DNA of 64,000 bases from Manduca sexta (GCF_014839805.1 NC_051117.1:5022001-5086000); one strand, 5' to 3'; shown: positions 23,301 to 36,610, counted from the stretch's first letter. Notes: generated by a model not told the origin, from the sequence alone. Made by a program: numbers and translations.

Positions 23301-26300
23301 CCTCTAAATTCTATATGGATTACAATATTATGTCTAATTTACTTTGAAACGTATTGATTCGATTGGTAAACTTACAGGTGAAGGTGGCAGCGGTACAGTG
23401 AGCGTGATGGAGCGATGGAACTTGCGGCGGCGCGGCTCCACCGTGACGACGGGTGACACGGCGGCGTGACGCGGCAACACGCGCTGCACGGCCGCCGTGC
23501 TCGCGCCGTGAGCTTGCAGTCCCACGCGGATTCGCTTCGTCAGTGCCGCTGGCGGGAACACCGCTTGCACCTGGATAGAATAGTAAAATTTATTAACGTA
23601 ACAGTGCCAAGTGTATTCGTAACGAACTATTCAAACAGGCCGGCATAATTGGGGCGACAGACAAGGGATAATCGTGTCGCCAATTGACACTATTTTGAAC
23701 CGACTCCGCTTATTATCATGTGCAGTGTGGTAAGTTTACCGTGCAAGTATAGAATAAAAAATACGTTAACAAAATATGTGTGTAACAGCATTTAAAAAGT
23801 TGAATTATAATTGCCCAGGATATTTGGTTTTTCTGGCGCAAAATAAACACCCCAAAACTACGTACTCCTTTGTATTCTGGTATCATATTTGACGTCCATT
23901 ATTACGTTAACTGTATTGATGAACGAAAATATTTATAATCTAGCGACCCGCCCCGGCTTCGCACGGGTGCAATGCTGATTATTTAATGGATGTTATTATT
24001 ATACATATAAACCTTCCTCTTGAATCACTCTATCTATTCAAAAAAACCGCATTAAAATCCGTTGCGTGGCTTTAAAGATTTAAGCATACATAAATAGGGA
24101 CAGAGAAAGCGACTTTGTTTTATACTATGTAGTGATTAGTTGATGCCAATAATCCTGGGGCCTTATTCTCTATCCCGCACGTTATTTTAACAGTGTGTAA
24201 CAAGCACGTAACACAACGCATCATGTTTTGGACTATAGAAATTTGGCTTACAGAACACCATTCCACGCACATTTCTCGAAGATAACATGACACGGCCGCG
24301 TTACGCGTTTACACTATCATACAGAATAAGGTGGCTTATGTTCATGACGCGGCACCTGTGCGATGTGCGCGCTGGAGACGGCGCCGCCGTCGGGCCCGAT
24401 GACGTGCACCTCCTGGCGCACGCGCGACACGCACGCCAGGTAGTGCGGGAACTCGCACGTCACGATGCGCGTCACGCGCTCGCCGCTCTCGCCCACCGCC
24501 TCGCCCGACGGACCGAACTCTTGCCGCTCGCGCTGCAGTGCCTCCTGTGACCAAAAGTAATAAATTGTGATTACAGTGTGCGAGTAATGTTTGAGTAGGA
24601 AAATAAAAAAATGCTACCATACTCTATATTATAGTTAAAGTAAATATAAATTTGTTGCTTTTTAATAAATATACTAATGGAGTGGTGATTTGCATTATGT
24701 GTTACAGAAATTCTTGGCACTTTTTAGTATGTTAAGTTTAAAATTGACAAAATATATATTTTTTAAATCCAATAATAAGCATTACACTCAGGAAAATAGT
24801 GTTTTCATCTGGTTCATTTTAAGTTTACATCTTCAAAATCCTCCAGCAATCTAAATTATTACATTTAGTACTTCTCATTTTTCGTTTTGACAGATCATGT
24901 TGCTAAGTGTCTTTCGCTGCTTCTTCACAACGATAATACCTACGTTGCGAAGCGGTAGTAGATTCATGACGATTTAAAAATGGCTTGATGGAAGACTAAT
25001 AAAGAAAATGTTGAATTTGAGTTCACTACAATATTGAATTAAGAATATTCGCATACCTGTATCATGGGGTTGTCGTTGTTGTGGAGGTAGTGGTCCTGCC
25101 AGGTCTCGCCGTTGTCGGAGCGCAGGATCACGATCTCGCGCTCCGGACATGACGACGTGAATATCGGGACCTCGATGATTACAGGACTGTCAAATATATT
25201 TTTCAATTAATTACCGAATTATATTAAACATTGTAAAAATTTGGTATATTGAATTGGTCACATATAATAAATTGAAATAACTACTGTGAAGAAGGTAGTT
25301 ATTATATTTTGATATTTCAATATTTCATCAGAAAAGTTATGATGCTAAGAAAAACAAAATACAATTTGGGATACGCTCAAATCGTAGTTAGTGTACGTAA
25401 GTATCTGAATAACCGTGATGATTGGTAGAAACTTTCTAAAATACGATAAATTGCAGTAATATTATTTTGCAGGCATAGTATACTCACGCCAAGAATTTCG
25501 CGCCTTGTGGTTGCAGTTCCAGCAGTCGCGAGGCGAGCGCCTCTCCTTCCATAAGTGGAGGGGGCGCCGCCGCCGGGGCCCTGCGTGTGGCGGCTCTACA
25601 AATACAAACAAAACATTTAAAATTATAATATAAAAGAAACTATACAGTTTATGTATTTGTAACAGAGTAAATCATTCAACAGCCGACAACATAAACGTAC
25701 CCACATAATATGATGTATAAAAACACCTACATTTCGTCAGCCAATAGGGTGAAAACTTATCTCCTTTTACAAAAACCAAGACGGATTTAGAATAATATTA
25801 AAAATATTTATACCAAACAATCTCATAAATCCTTCAGTAAAATATTTTTTTTTTCTTAATTAGAATTTACTGGTCAGCTACCTGCAAGTGACTCGTGTGG
25901 GAGCTGCGCAGGCGGCGGGTGGTACGATGATGCGCACGCCGCCGCGACGCTTCGCCTTCATGGCGCCACCACGCGCATCCACCACGAACGACACCAAGAA
26001 CCTAGAAAACAATACGATTCGTTATAAAAATGTCGGTCATTATGTAGTTATAATGAATTTTGTAGCTATTTCTTGGAACCTGAAAAGGGTTACAGGATAC
26101 TTGTACAAATATATGATGCAGAATTGATTTGATTTCATGTGGGAAACTCAGCAATTAGCTGTGACGAATTACAGGTGTCTAGAAATCATGTTTTAATGTA
26201 CGCCGATGGGACATGATATCTGGCGTATCATGCCCAGTACCTGCATTATTCTCTATTTCACTAGCAGAATTGCCGATGGACATTTGCTACGTCGAATCGT

Positions 26301-28562
26301 GTACGACCTACGATACCCAACAGTAAATGTCATATATTAACTTTAGAAAGAAATAATCTGTTATCACCGTAGAGCGTCGTCTCTTTCACACGGATTGTCA
26401 TAGATTTAATGTTTCTCATTCTCGATGTAAAATATTTGCTAACGAGTATTGTTTCTATAAAGCAGACCTATAAATTTCTTACCTTACCAAGTGTACAGTA
26501 TACAGCTTTTCTGTAGTAAACTAGCTAAACTTGTCCTATGTAGTAGTATATAGTAAATAAACAGTATTCGGATTAGGGCTTTCAAGTTGCAAGCGAGCAG
26601 TATACAAAATATATTCTATGTCACAGTTTGGCGTATAAAGGATAATTTAATATCACGTTCACAAATGCAACCATATATAATCTTCATTCCATCTTGAAAA
26701 GCACTTTTAAAGTTATTCTAACCATAAATGTAAAGAAGTTAAAGTTTCAAGCAAAATAATATTAATAATAAGTAATGTTAATTTTACATACCCTAAGGCC
26801 ACTACTAGTACATGAAGAAAATTTGGTAGAGCAGCAATATCTTTGTTACAGTCAAAAAAATTAATTTTACATGCCCTACGGCCACTACTACTACATGAAG
26901 AAAATTTGTCAGAGCAGCATCATAGTTTCAGTCGAGACGCTAACACACACACCGATACACTCAATAAATTACAAGATATAAGAAAACTTAAACCGGGCTT
27001 TTTTGGCGAACAAATTTTTTATTCATGGATGATTTTTGGCACAATGTCAGTAGACGTAAAGATGAACACATTTCTTTAAGTAACGCAATGTATAAATAAC
27101 CCTGGATACCTACTATGTATGTTTGCTACTAGAACTACCTAACTTAGAAAGCAAGTATCCATTTATGTTGTGAACCCAGTTCAACAACTCCATAACGCCA
27201 TATACAAGCGTTAAAAGTGAAATCTGTGTCCACTTGATATACCGGAATGAGTGTAGGTAAAAACTGATCTAGGAAACTGACAATCTTAATTACAGTTGTC
27301 ATCGTTTGTTTATGAGGTGATGGAAAGTGTGGTTTTTATGTTTTAGATAGGTTCCATAGATGATATAAATATACGGATTTCACTATGTGTACTTTGTTAA
27401 CGCTACGCATTAATATGGCGATGGAGTAACTATAATGTTTCCCGTATAAAGTGTGTAGAATAGACAGACCTACTGCTACAGATCTTATTGAGAAAGTTAT
27501 CTATTTGTAGTGATAGATTTTGGACTATCTTATGGGATTAACAGTAGTGATTGAGTATATTAGAGTAAGGAAGTAATTTTTGTTTCCAACGATAGATGTC
27601 ACTATACCAATAATGGTTAGTCTCAAAAAAAAATTTAATTATTGCTAACGGCCAGCTCCGTTATTGAAAGCAATATTCACTTTCACTGTTGTTTTTTGTA
27701 TTGTGGCAACTTTTAACTTTACTATTACAGGACTAGCTCGGATTACTCGTACACAACTCGGACAAGTTTAGATACTAAATTACTTGCTTCCCAACTAAAA
27801 GACTTGCGTAGTCCGATTAGATTTGTGTGCCTGCTAAATACTGTAATACTAACCCGATGTCCACGGGCTGTCGCTCGATGGTGGCCACCTTTCTGTCATT
27901 GTTGCTTGGCCAGAGGTGGCCATCGGTGACGCTGTCCTCGAGCGGCTTGGCCCGGTGCAGTGTGCCCGCCTCGCTATTCATGTAGCGGTATTGCTGTTGC
28001 TGCTGGATTGGGCACTCTACTTCACCTGGAAGGAAAAGGTAAGATAATTTAATCTATGCTGATTTTATAAGGGTTGAATCAAGTCCTGCATTCGCTAGGT
28101 TGTGACTATGGAGGTATACAGCTTTGGTATGATAAAATCTCGGCACCCTCGTCCATAATTTTTCGAACATACAGGTTTTAACCCATGAGAAAGACAACGA
28201 CTTTTCCCCATAAGTAAAAACAGATGAAATTGCAAGCCTGTTTAAATCAGATCAAACTGTTTCACTAGTTTTTTTATGATATACCACATCTATGTTAAAC
28301 TTTATACACTTCTTGGATATTCTTAAACAGTTCAGTAAAACTTTTATTACTTCTAACACTCAAGAATTGGATAAAGTACTTTGTTAAGAAGCCATCTCTC
28401 ATCGTAGTTTTTATTTGCACCGCGTAGGCGTGTAATGGGCAGGTGAGGTCACGTCATTAAGTATCTGCGATGTAATCTTACCTCCTTCGTCTTCCGAGTC
28501 GCTCATGAACGTATCCTGCATGAGCTCAGGCGCTGCGACGCGGTATTTTCCTTCCAACCCAC
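14324..28562 (-). CDS. Ank2: ankyrin (ZU5-ZU5-UPA) with giant repeat tail, 18 exons, 5' end missing
   Basis: Membrane-skeleton adaptor; ankyrins link membrane proteins to spectrin. Exons on -: 28482-28562, 27854-28025, 25882-26001, 25488-25595, 25057-25186, 24356-24544, 23376-23570, 22866-23014, 22442-22504, 22004-22130, 21663-21791, 21391-21483, 20867-20984, 19393-19496, 18788-18860, 15477-18698, 15264-15339, 14324-14351. All junctions are GT/AG and in frame, giving 1724 residues. ZU5-N about 84-266 ([44 protein letters not shown]); ZU5-C about 250-331 ([24 protein letters not shown]); UPA about 332-520 ([43 protein letters not shown]); linker to 616; repeat tail 617-1690; basic end [11 protein letters not shown]. 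Ankyrin repeats must lie upstream of the window. No death domain was found. The tail exon recalls the giant exons of Drosophila Ank2, hence the symbol; the paralogue call is inference. Confidence 0.92.
15477..18698 (-). CDS. Ank2: giant 3.2-kb ankyrin tail exon with 11-residue repeats
   Basis: One exon, 1074 codons, phase 1 at both ends. The acceptor is ttatgtttttag at 18699-18710 and the donor AAAG/GTAAGA at 15477/15476. N-terminal part: acidic/lysine-rich with two PxxP-like stretches ([16 protein letters not shown]) and a [13 protein letters not shown] segment (about 18165-18198). The middle (about 16290-16970) is a near-perfect series of roughly nineteen 11-residue units such as [11 protein letters not shown] and [11 protein letters not shown], without gaps except one or two short units. 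The distal part has more diverged 11/22-mers ([22 protein letters not shown]). Composition is rich in K, E, D, A, S and T and almost free of Pro, Gly and Trp. This predicts an extended amphipathic or coiled-coil helix like LEA group 3 or apolipoprotein-type repeats. Drosophila Ank2 long isoforms have tails linked to microtubules; a similar role here is inference. Confidence 0.9.
18788..18860 (-). CDS. Ank2: ankyrin mini-exon resembling start of giant exon
   Basis: 24 codons plus one base, reading [20 protein letters not shown].. . Its [11 protein letters not shown] resembles [12 protein letters not shown] at the start of the next exon and VNGH at the end of the previous one, which suggests duplication of a small module. 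Acceptor ttttctag, donor CAAG/GTAAC. Confidence 0.8.
18861..21390 (-). other. introns around ankyrin linker exons
   Basis: Between the tail and the UPA exons there are only two short linker exons (19393-19496 and 20867-20984). I searched these introns for a death-domain exon by eye and saw none. One SINE is present at 20509-20745. Confidence 0.55.
20509..20745 (-). mobile_element. tRNA-like SINE, degraded copy
   Basis: Begins like tgcctttaccccggaggggt and carries gaggcgagcttattgccata and tcgggcacaaagtcccgact. It ends near a decayed B box (gaactcgggatctc, read on -). Same family as 4286-4490, 48928-49125 and 53808-53860. Confidence 0.65.
22629..22675. repeat. nested inverted repeat in ankyrin intron
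   Basis: Outer perfect 11-bp arms aatgtttgttg and caacaaacatt enclose inner 5-bp arms ggagc and gctcc around aat-rich gaatttt. Could fold as a hairpin in RNA from either strand. Confidence 0.7.
23939..24139. repeat. dispersed arthropod retroelement tail-like repeat
   Basis: Contains gacccgccccggcttcgcac, cttgaatcactctatctatt and gcgactttgttttatactat. I know this block as a widespread insect repeat, usually the 3' part of a non-LTR or derived element. It lies in an ankyrin intron directly before the MITE at 24156. Confidence 0.65.
24156..24335. mobile_element. short MITE, copy 2, beside an ankyrin exon
   Basis: Same family as 362-525, in inverse orientation, sharing ttattttaac, gtgtgtaacaagc and the outer ggggccttattctctat / acagaataaggtggc ends. 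It ends 18 bp from the GT donor of the ankyrin exon 24356-24544, that is, just inside the intron. Confidence 0.7.
26002..27853 (-). other. ankyrin intron with a tandem duplication
   Basis: AT-rich intron between the first ZU5 exon and the acidic lead-in exon. It holds the duplication at 26778-26933; otherwise nothing recognised. Confidence 0.5.
26778..26933. repeat. 83-bp tandem duplication in ankyrin intron
   Basis: Two copies starting ttaattttacat(a/g)ccct (26778 and 26861) share ggccactacta(g/c)tacatgaag and agagcagca. On the - strand copy A ends in a splice-donor-like TTAGG/GTATGT, lost in copy B (gcatgt). Confidence 0.75.
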
Positions 28563-29644
28563 CTGGAACAAGAAAAACAAATAATTTTAGCTGGGAAGCG
28601 GAAAGAGTTATAAATCGTTTTTATTTCCCTATTGAATGATAAATTATTTCATAGTAAATGCAGTAAGGCTGCTATGGCTAGTATTAAAGTATTTTTGATC
28701 CTTCGAGTAGAAGATTTCGAGTAGGATTTTAAAATATAATTTTGTACAGAGTACTTTAACTAGGAAGTTTCTTTAATCATAAAAACATTTGTTATCAAGT
28801 ACGACATTCTTCAATCTTTATAAGAAGTGCAATAATTTGTGAACAACATCGTATGGCGGATTCAAAGTACCTAATATCACCTATAAAATCAAAAGTAGAG
28901 CGTCGTAAATAATAAAAAATAATGTGAAAAAAATGTCTCTTTAGCTTAATCTACTTCGATAGGGATGTATATAATTGGGAAGAGTCACAAAAAAGTCTAT
29001 GCCATGCATTCGCTTTTCTTCGTTTAAAACTGAACCCTACTTCAATGTAGTTAGCATACCATTTACCAGCTGATGCGCAAAACTTGTAAGCATACCGATT
29101 TAGTTTTCATAAGCTACACTAACTTTGCGTGAATTTAATTGATTTCCCAAGTTCTGGCACTTCCGAGCAGGTCGACCGTAGATTTAGTGATACCAACGAG
29201 ATTTAAGATAGCGCCTAATGATAAGTTGGAACATATTACATTAGTTCGAAATTCGAAACTATTATTCCACATACGATAAAAGTTTTGAAATTCAATTAAG
29301 TAAGGAAAATATTTTGCTAACGTACATCAATTTTATTTGGGCATATGGCATACGACTCACATAGACACTTTTATTCATACATATTATACTCATCAATAAA
29401 AATATTGAACAAGTACCATACTTACTATTTTTTTACATATTATTTCCGTCCTTTAATACGTTAATTATATTCTCTTTAATATCAATTTGCCTATCCCTAC
29501 AATCGACACGTGTCCATCAATATGAGGTACAAAGAACTTTCCATAGAAAGCGCCTCCGAATTCCGTAGGAAGTCACCGCAACATTACAATATGGATTTGG
29601 TGACGGGCATAACCATGCATACAAAATTATTGGAAATGGCATAG

Positions 29645-29748
29645 CGTACAAAACGCGCGCGAGCGAGACGGCGAATGTTTTTATTTACATTCGGATGTGC
29701 TGTCTCTGTCTCAATGACATGCGCGGGAGTGCAGCGTTTTGCATTGTC
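29645..29748. repeat. short GC-rich inverted-repeat element
   Basis: Left end gtacaaaacgcgcgc and right end cgcgggagtgcagcgttttgc are inverted relatives. An internal hairpin gaatgt ttttattt acattc lies in the middle. GC content is far above the surroundings. MITE or promoter-like; I cannot decide. Confidence 0.4.
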
Positions 29749-30242
29749 AGAGTACAGTTAAGGTCAGTGACAGTTAAAAAATAGTGCAATACGCATAATA
29801 TTCATGTACCTGGCATGGTGATGTAATACTACAATTAAAATTCACAAGGGATCCCTTGAGCGGTAACGTGAGATGCTTCAAGGCACAACAAACAAAGCAA
29901 TTAGCAATGCGTACTTCTTTATGTACTCACTACTCATTAATAGAAAATATCAAGTTTTATTGCATGTGCTCCGGTAGTTTATTTTATTAATCACAAATGA
30001 ATGCGTCAACTGTTAGTGAAATCGTAGCGGCAAATATCTATGCAAAATACAACGCTGGGTATGAATATTGATCTCCTGAATGCATATTGAATATCGCTAC
30101 AATGTATTAATTAAGTTTTTTCTTAATACATGAGCATGTAAATAATTGTATTTATGAATTTAGATAGACCAATATTATGTTGAACCAATCTATTTTTAAA
30201 GTTAACAAATTAAGGTGAGTTATATTAAATTATGGTTTAGTT

Positions 30243-30746
30243 GAGTTTTTAATTCCACGGAGTATTGTGACAGTTGATATGTTGCTAGCGGTACAGGATT
30301 TTTTATAGTCATAAGGAAAATGTCGATATCTCAATATCGACATTTAAAAGTTAATTGTAAAATAAAAAGTATTCAATTTAAAATGATTAATATAATAATC
30401 CAACCGAGGAACAGCACAGTATTATTATGGGTTAATAATATCGTGAATTTGCATTCGTAAAAATTAACTGAATGAACCGATTCTATGAAATGAAAACAAA
30501 GATATCTGTTGGTTTGAACTTGATTATACTAGATTACAGATAAAAAAATATGAGTTTGGAGGTATTTATTTAAATCTGGACCGCTTTCTTCCAATAATAA
30601 AATAATATTATATAATCCAAAAATATCGTAAACCGTTGCATTTTATTGATAATATCTATTTTTTATCGATAGGATCAGCATTAAGGGTTATCTGGCAACA
30701 TTTCTGCATTTACAGTTGTCAAAACAATCCGTGGAATTAAAAACTC
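30243..30746. mobile_element. 0.5-kb MITE with terminal inverted repeats
   Basis: Left end gagtttttaattccacgga and right end tccgtggaattaaaaactc are perfect inverse complements over 19 bp. The similarity continues inward (ttgtgacagttg against caactgtc-type sequence, atgttgc blocks). An internal 12-bp hairpin (30318-30345, aaatgtcgatat with loop ctca) lies near the left end. No coding content. Confidence 0.75.
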
Positions 30747-33700
30747 GAGTATAGGTTACGCGCTTTGCTTGTCATTACACCATTAGCTGTTCTTTTGCAG
30801 CATCTAAATTTACTTGTAAGAACTGAGTAAATCGAAATTTTAAGGGACACTAAATACATACGCTCTGTTCACTAGTATTAACTCTTGCGTTGCATGAACT
30901 ATGACAGGATGAAATGCTTTAAATAGATATCACCATTCACGCATTTAAAAAAACCCTTGACACAAATACAACTTTTGCGATACGTCACTTGGCGTGTGTA
31001 AATCTGTTCATTTTATGACTACACGAATTTATTATGTAAATAAACTCGGTGTGATTTCTTGGAAAGTGGAATGCATTCGCGCAGGCAAGTTTCTGCGTCT
31101 CATGTATTGGTATTTGTTGTATGTACACATGACGTAATTACCTATACAATGTACATATGTTTACTATTCCCCGTGGAAATTAATTTATGTCGCATGGAAG
31201 GAAATTTAATTATTGAACAGCATAATTGCGTCGACTAGCGGAGAATGATCATCTCTTGTCAGTCGATACTTAAACTGATAATATATTGTTATCTATCTAC
31301 TATTTTATACTGCCATAATGTACTTACGAAGCATACTAGGGATGTGCATTGTGCACACATCATATCAACAAACTCATTCATTTAACGATCAATAAAATAT
31401 GCGTCTCCCATTTAAAATGCTCTGTAAAGAATAGTTCCGGAGCGTTTAATTATTCAATGCACACTGACGCATCCCATAGTGTGGGTTCTATTCTCTACTC
31501 ACAATTCCACTCACAAGTCGTCTGATGTCACCGCGCCGCACGAGGCACTAATTAACTTGACTCGTACGACTTCTGACTCCTTCAATTGTTATCGACCGGT
31601 CGACAAATATCCTTTCAACATTGATTTATAAACTGTACGGGTTGTGTAAGAAATTGATTGTCATTTAAAAATGATTAATTTAATTGACTCTTCAATTTGT
31701 CTGAGTATTTGGGTTTTCGGTCACATCAGTTATAGGTGCTGCTGTTAAATTAGTAGGCAATTTACGGTGTGGTGTTATCAACGCGCTGTCAGTGGATGGT
31801 ACACTCTTATCCTAGGCATTTCGTCAACAAGGTTGTTTATTTTAAATGTATAATAAACAACACTGATTAAAACATCCATTAGGACAATTTTTGAGTCGTA
31901 GATATCAGGTATTATAAGTGTTGTTTTAAAAATATTTGTGGATGACATATTTTGCATTTTATTCGCAAAGCCACCACTCCTGTGAATTGGTATCTATTAT
32001 CAAACTTATTATTAAACTTTAAAATGTTTTGTCATAATTTACAAAGTTTGACAATAAGTATGCTTCATTAATGGCTATAACATGTTTTGGCTAAAACACA
32101 ACGTCTAATAAAATATAAACAACCAAAATCACTGTAATAAATTGTCCTAAACTACAATTTAATAATCCACGATTTCCTGAGACTACAAATAAATAACGGA
32201 ATGTTACCGGAAGAATACCGACATCGTTCCATTTATAATTATAAATATACAATTAGTCGCAAATAAAAGGCGTAAAAATAAACAAGGTCAGTGCATCAAT
32301 AGCTTAGTCTAAATCTGTTTAGCAACCAAGGTGAAACGGTTTACTAGTTACGCCATAGTACATTAATGCAAACACTGCATGTATTTACCACGCAATTACA
32401 TTAAGTGCTACCGTAACAAAGTATTTCAAAAATAAATATAGATTTACTAAAACATATCTTAAATTGCGATAATATTATATTAGATCAATCGATAAATATT
32501 TTGTCGACTAGGCACATCATTATTTTGTTATCACTTCTTGATTTTCTTTAAATATTATATCAAACAAAACGTTATTGGTCGTCTTGCTAGTTAGCTTAAT
32601 TTAATATTATTGTTTTTTTATGAATTCAGTGTTTGTTGTACTACATCGTTGACAAATAAGTTTATAGCAACTCTAGTGCAGCTATACTTCGCCACCTGTA
32701 TCTGTTCTGTGATATATATTACGAGCATTAATCGTGTGAAAAAATTAAAATTGGTAATAACACAATTTTGGACGCTTCTACGCCCGTTACAATTGCAAAA
32801 AACTATTTTAAATTTTACAAATGAATACTTCTATTTTTATTGTTACAAATTTATTTAAAAATATGCAAACAAACCTACGAGCGAAACTAAAACGTAAACA
32901 CATGCATGTGACATGTTTTTGGCATCCTCCGGACACTGGTACTGATTTGGATGCAAAATTATATTTTTCTATTAATACAAATGCTGTCATCAGTTGGCGC
33001 GGTCGCTTCTATACTATTGTCGTATAACTTGGATTAGGTTTTTTTATTTAATTGCTTCTATAATTGCCTTTAGATCTTAGGTCATCGAGGAAATGAAACT
33101 GCGATTTTTATTGCATCATTTAGTTTTAAACTCGTAATGACGAGATGAGCGCACCTATTTTGATAGTCAACAACGATTTTTTTGTTTTGGATGCAGTGGC
33201 TAAATTCATGTGGATAGAAACATTACAGCTTATATTGATCATAAGGATAGGACAATATACAATGCAAAACATAATGAATGGTTTCATATGTAATAAGTAA
33301 TCACGATAACGCATTTATTCATGATTCCTACTGCTAAACAACTCCGTTTCCATATTTGGTTTAACACGTGAAGTGTTTACGTGCATCACACGTTTATCTT
33401 GTTTATATTCGTCATTTACTAACACTTCATTAACAAAGCTGCGAGTAAACAGCGACAGAACTGAAACAACCTTGATAGTATGAGAGCAAACAAGTCATCT
33501 CTTACAGGCGTTATCAAGACAAGTTCAATGTTTAATCTTTAGTTTACATCCTATTTTTTCATGAAAATATTGGTTAAGGAAAGCGGGGCTGTATCGACAC
33601 GTTCTGAAACCAAAGTGCCCTCACTTGCAGGGTCCATCCAGTTAGCCAAAACACAAGCTCTGGTTATACATAAACAGATAATGGGCCAGTGTGATAGGCT

Positions 33701-36250
33701 ATAGTTTAATCTAAATATGAAGAATTGCAGTAAGCCTTTGCTCAAAAGGGAAGATTTATAGGCTAGTAAAAATGGCTGAGCCAGTTGAGGCAAAAATTGA
33801 TAAACACAAAAATGGTTTAGAAATAGTAAACAAAGTAATGCAACAGTGGACGAAAATAGCGTAATGTTCTTTTTACGAGTCGTCTTGCTGTTAAAGGGTA
33901 CAATGAGGTAGTAAAGATGAACATTAAACTATAAGTGACGCAGACAAGTTTATTTGCAAACGGAAACATAGGATAATAATCCTAATTTATCAATATCGAA
34001 GTAACTGGGAGCAATGAAACTAAATGATTGATCACTAAGGTGCCAAGAGGTATTTAGTTCAAAACTTTATCAAATAGGTGATTGAAATTTTTGTCAAATT
34101 CTATTCTGAATCTGTTCGGAAGAGTGTTCTAAAATAAAACAGCAAAAACTAAAAAAGCTTTAGTTGATAGATAATGAGCCTTAAGCTTCAAATATGATGC
34201 GCATTAGAGTATAATTATTGAAAAGTCGATCTGAAACCAACTTAATCTCGTAAACCTGAAAGCTGAGTATTAACTAAGGGAGTTATAAAAACGTTTTATT
34301 TACGAGGAGCGGCATCTGACATCACCGCTGATTCAAACGTTGTCATTGCAACTGTTTGAGATGTCTTGTTTACTTGCGTTGCATGTTAATGTGCACACAA
34401 TGAGACGCGCCCAGGTTTAATTGTTTTATGTGCTTCGATAACTTGGGAATACATTGATTGCTGCGTATAAGGTACTCATTTTCTTTATTAAGGATTTGCA
34501 AATTGTCTTTTGACATCTGTTTTGTCTTTGTTACTAATACAGTGTACACTAGTATCGCATTCGGTAACACGTGTGACGCGATGAATGCTGGACGATATTG
34601 TAAAATAGTTTGCGTTATGTTATTTGTACTAACTGGTATATTATCTATTTTGTGCATTATTGGGCAATGCTGTGTATTAAGGAAGGTTGCGAGACATATT
34701 TAGCTTCACATGATAGGTCTCAAAGGTTTTCTAATGCGTATTATACGAAGCGATAGTTCAGTTTAAATTCGAAAAATCTATATTCTTCAGTTAGTAAAAG
34801 CTAGTAGATCTTGGCATCAACGTCATTCGCCCTTGGCGAGCTGTTAACTCGTTTTTCTACGACGCATTATTCCTCCTATTAGAGTCATTTTGTAGGCGTT
34901 TATTCCACGCACGTTATCGAGTTACATCAATAATGCAGATTCTAACCTTAAAATACACAGTTTGTTTGTAGATCCACATTTATTTATAGATCTTATTCTG
35001 TGAATCAATAATTCAGATATCAAAAAAAATAATTCAGAGAAACAATGTAATTCATTTGATTTTCGTTTTCTAGGTATAAATTCACTTCCCAAAAGGCTCA
35101 TAAACATTTTATGATGTTACAGACTACAGAGGTTAATACTTTTGTAGGTACTTAATGATCCTTATTACACATTATTGTGAAGAAATGATAGCATTCGCTG
35201 CTGGCTTTTAATAAACGTAGATTTAGTTCAAGACTTCGTTATAAGTTAGGTAATGAAAAAATCCAATCAGTACAAGATACAGGAACTATATGTCATCGTC
35301 ACGTGGTGCCTTCAGCAAGATAACTAAGAATCCACGAATAATTATCTTACACTCTCAATAGGCTAAAAATGACTTAGATATCGAATCTGTGTCAATAATA
35401 TCAAACAACACTTACGAAAAAACCTATCCTTCACAAAGCTATGAAAACTAGAAGAAATGTAATCAAACACCAAATTCGATACAAATACTTAGAAGCTATA
35501 TACAGGTAGAATATGAGTGTAACAGAGAATAGAGAGAGCAATTAAAAGTTATTTAGGTTAGGAAACATTAATTAAGCGGCCTCGTGCGCGCGGGATCAGT
35601 CAACTCGGGTCAAAAAATTTACAGACGTGCACTATTAACCGTTGATTATGCAATACACGCGACATTTAGAGTTGGTTTAATTAGTGTTAAAAACCTAGAA
35701 GATCCATAGCAACTAAGAAGATGCTATGGAACCACATATGTATAGAAAAGACTTAAACTAAAATGTACTTTTACATCGTAAAGTTATTTTTAACAAAAGG
35801 CATTTAAAATAATATAATAATAAATATCAAATACTTAGAAGACGATGTCGAAGTATATATCGAAAAATATAAAAAAAAAAAAAAACTAGCTAGTTTTTGT
35901 AAAATTCCAATTATATAATACACTTAATGGTTATTACAAGTACTTTAATAAGTGTGAAAAAGTTTAAGGTGCTATGAAACCAGATATAAAAAAAATGTGA
36001 TGTTATTATTTACTAACTTTATTGCTATGCAATAAATCAAAAAGGCCGCCACTTAGAAAGTAACTTGATTCTAAAAATTTGTAAGAATGATAATAACAGG
36101 ATGTTATTGTGTATCAAGGTTGGGATAACTAAGGATAGAGATAAAATATGACAGGGAATTTATTATCGAAACATTTAAATTAAACCAGAGTGCAAAATGG
36201 GCGATATAGATAAATATTGAAGATAATGCTAATGCATTCACTCTTGCAAA

Positions 36251-36610
36251 TCAGTTGCGTGGAAAAATAAAGCGTATGAAATTGAATAAAACATTTTAAT
36301 GTATGATAAATACAATGCTTAAATAAACTGACAAAAACTAGCCATTATGATGAAGAAATAGGTGCTGTTTTATCCAACAAGCACCTAACAAGGATATGCA
36401 GTAGTTGATATTGAAATAGAAATCAATAAATTCAGTTGCGTGGATAAATAAAGCGTATGAAATAGAATAAAACATTTTAATATAGTTATGATAGTTGTAG
36501 TGCCTAAATAAAATGATAAAAATAGTAATTGTGGTGAAGAAATAGGTTCTCTTTTATATAATAGGCACCAAACAAGGATACGGAGTAGTTGATTTTGAAA
36601 TTGAAAAAAA
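36251..36610. repeat. tandem duplication, period about 181 bp
   Basis: Both copies begin tcagttgcgtgga(a/t)aaataa and contain gtatgaaat(t/a)gaataaaaca, gaagaaatagg and the block from aacaaggata to gtagttgat. By eye about 80 percent alike. Confidence 0.8.
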
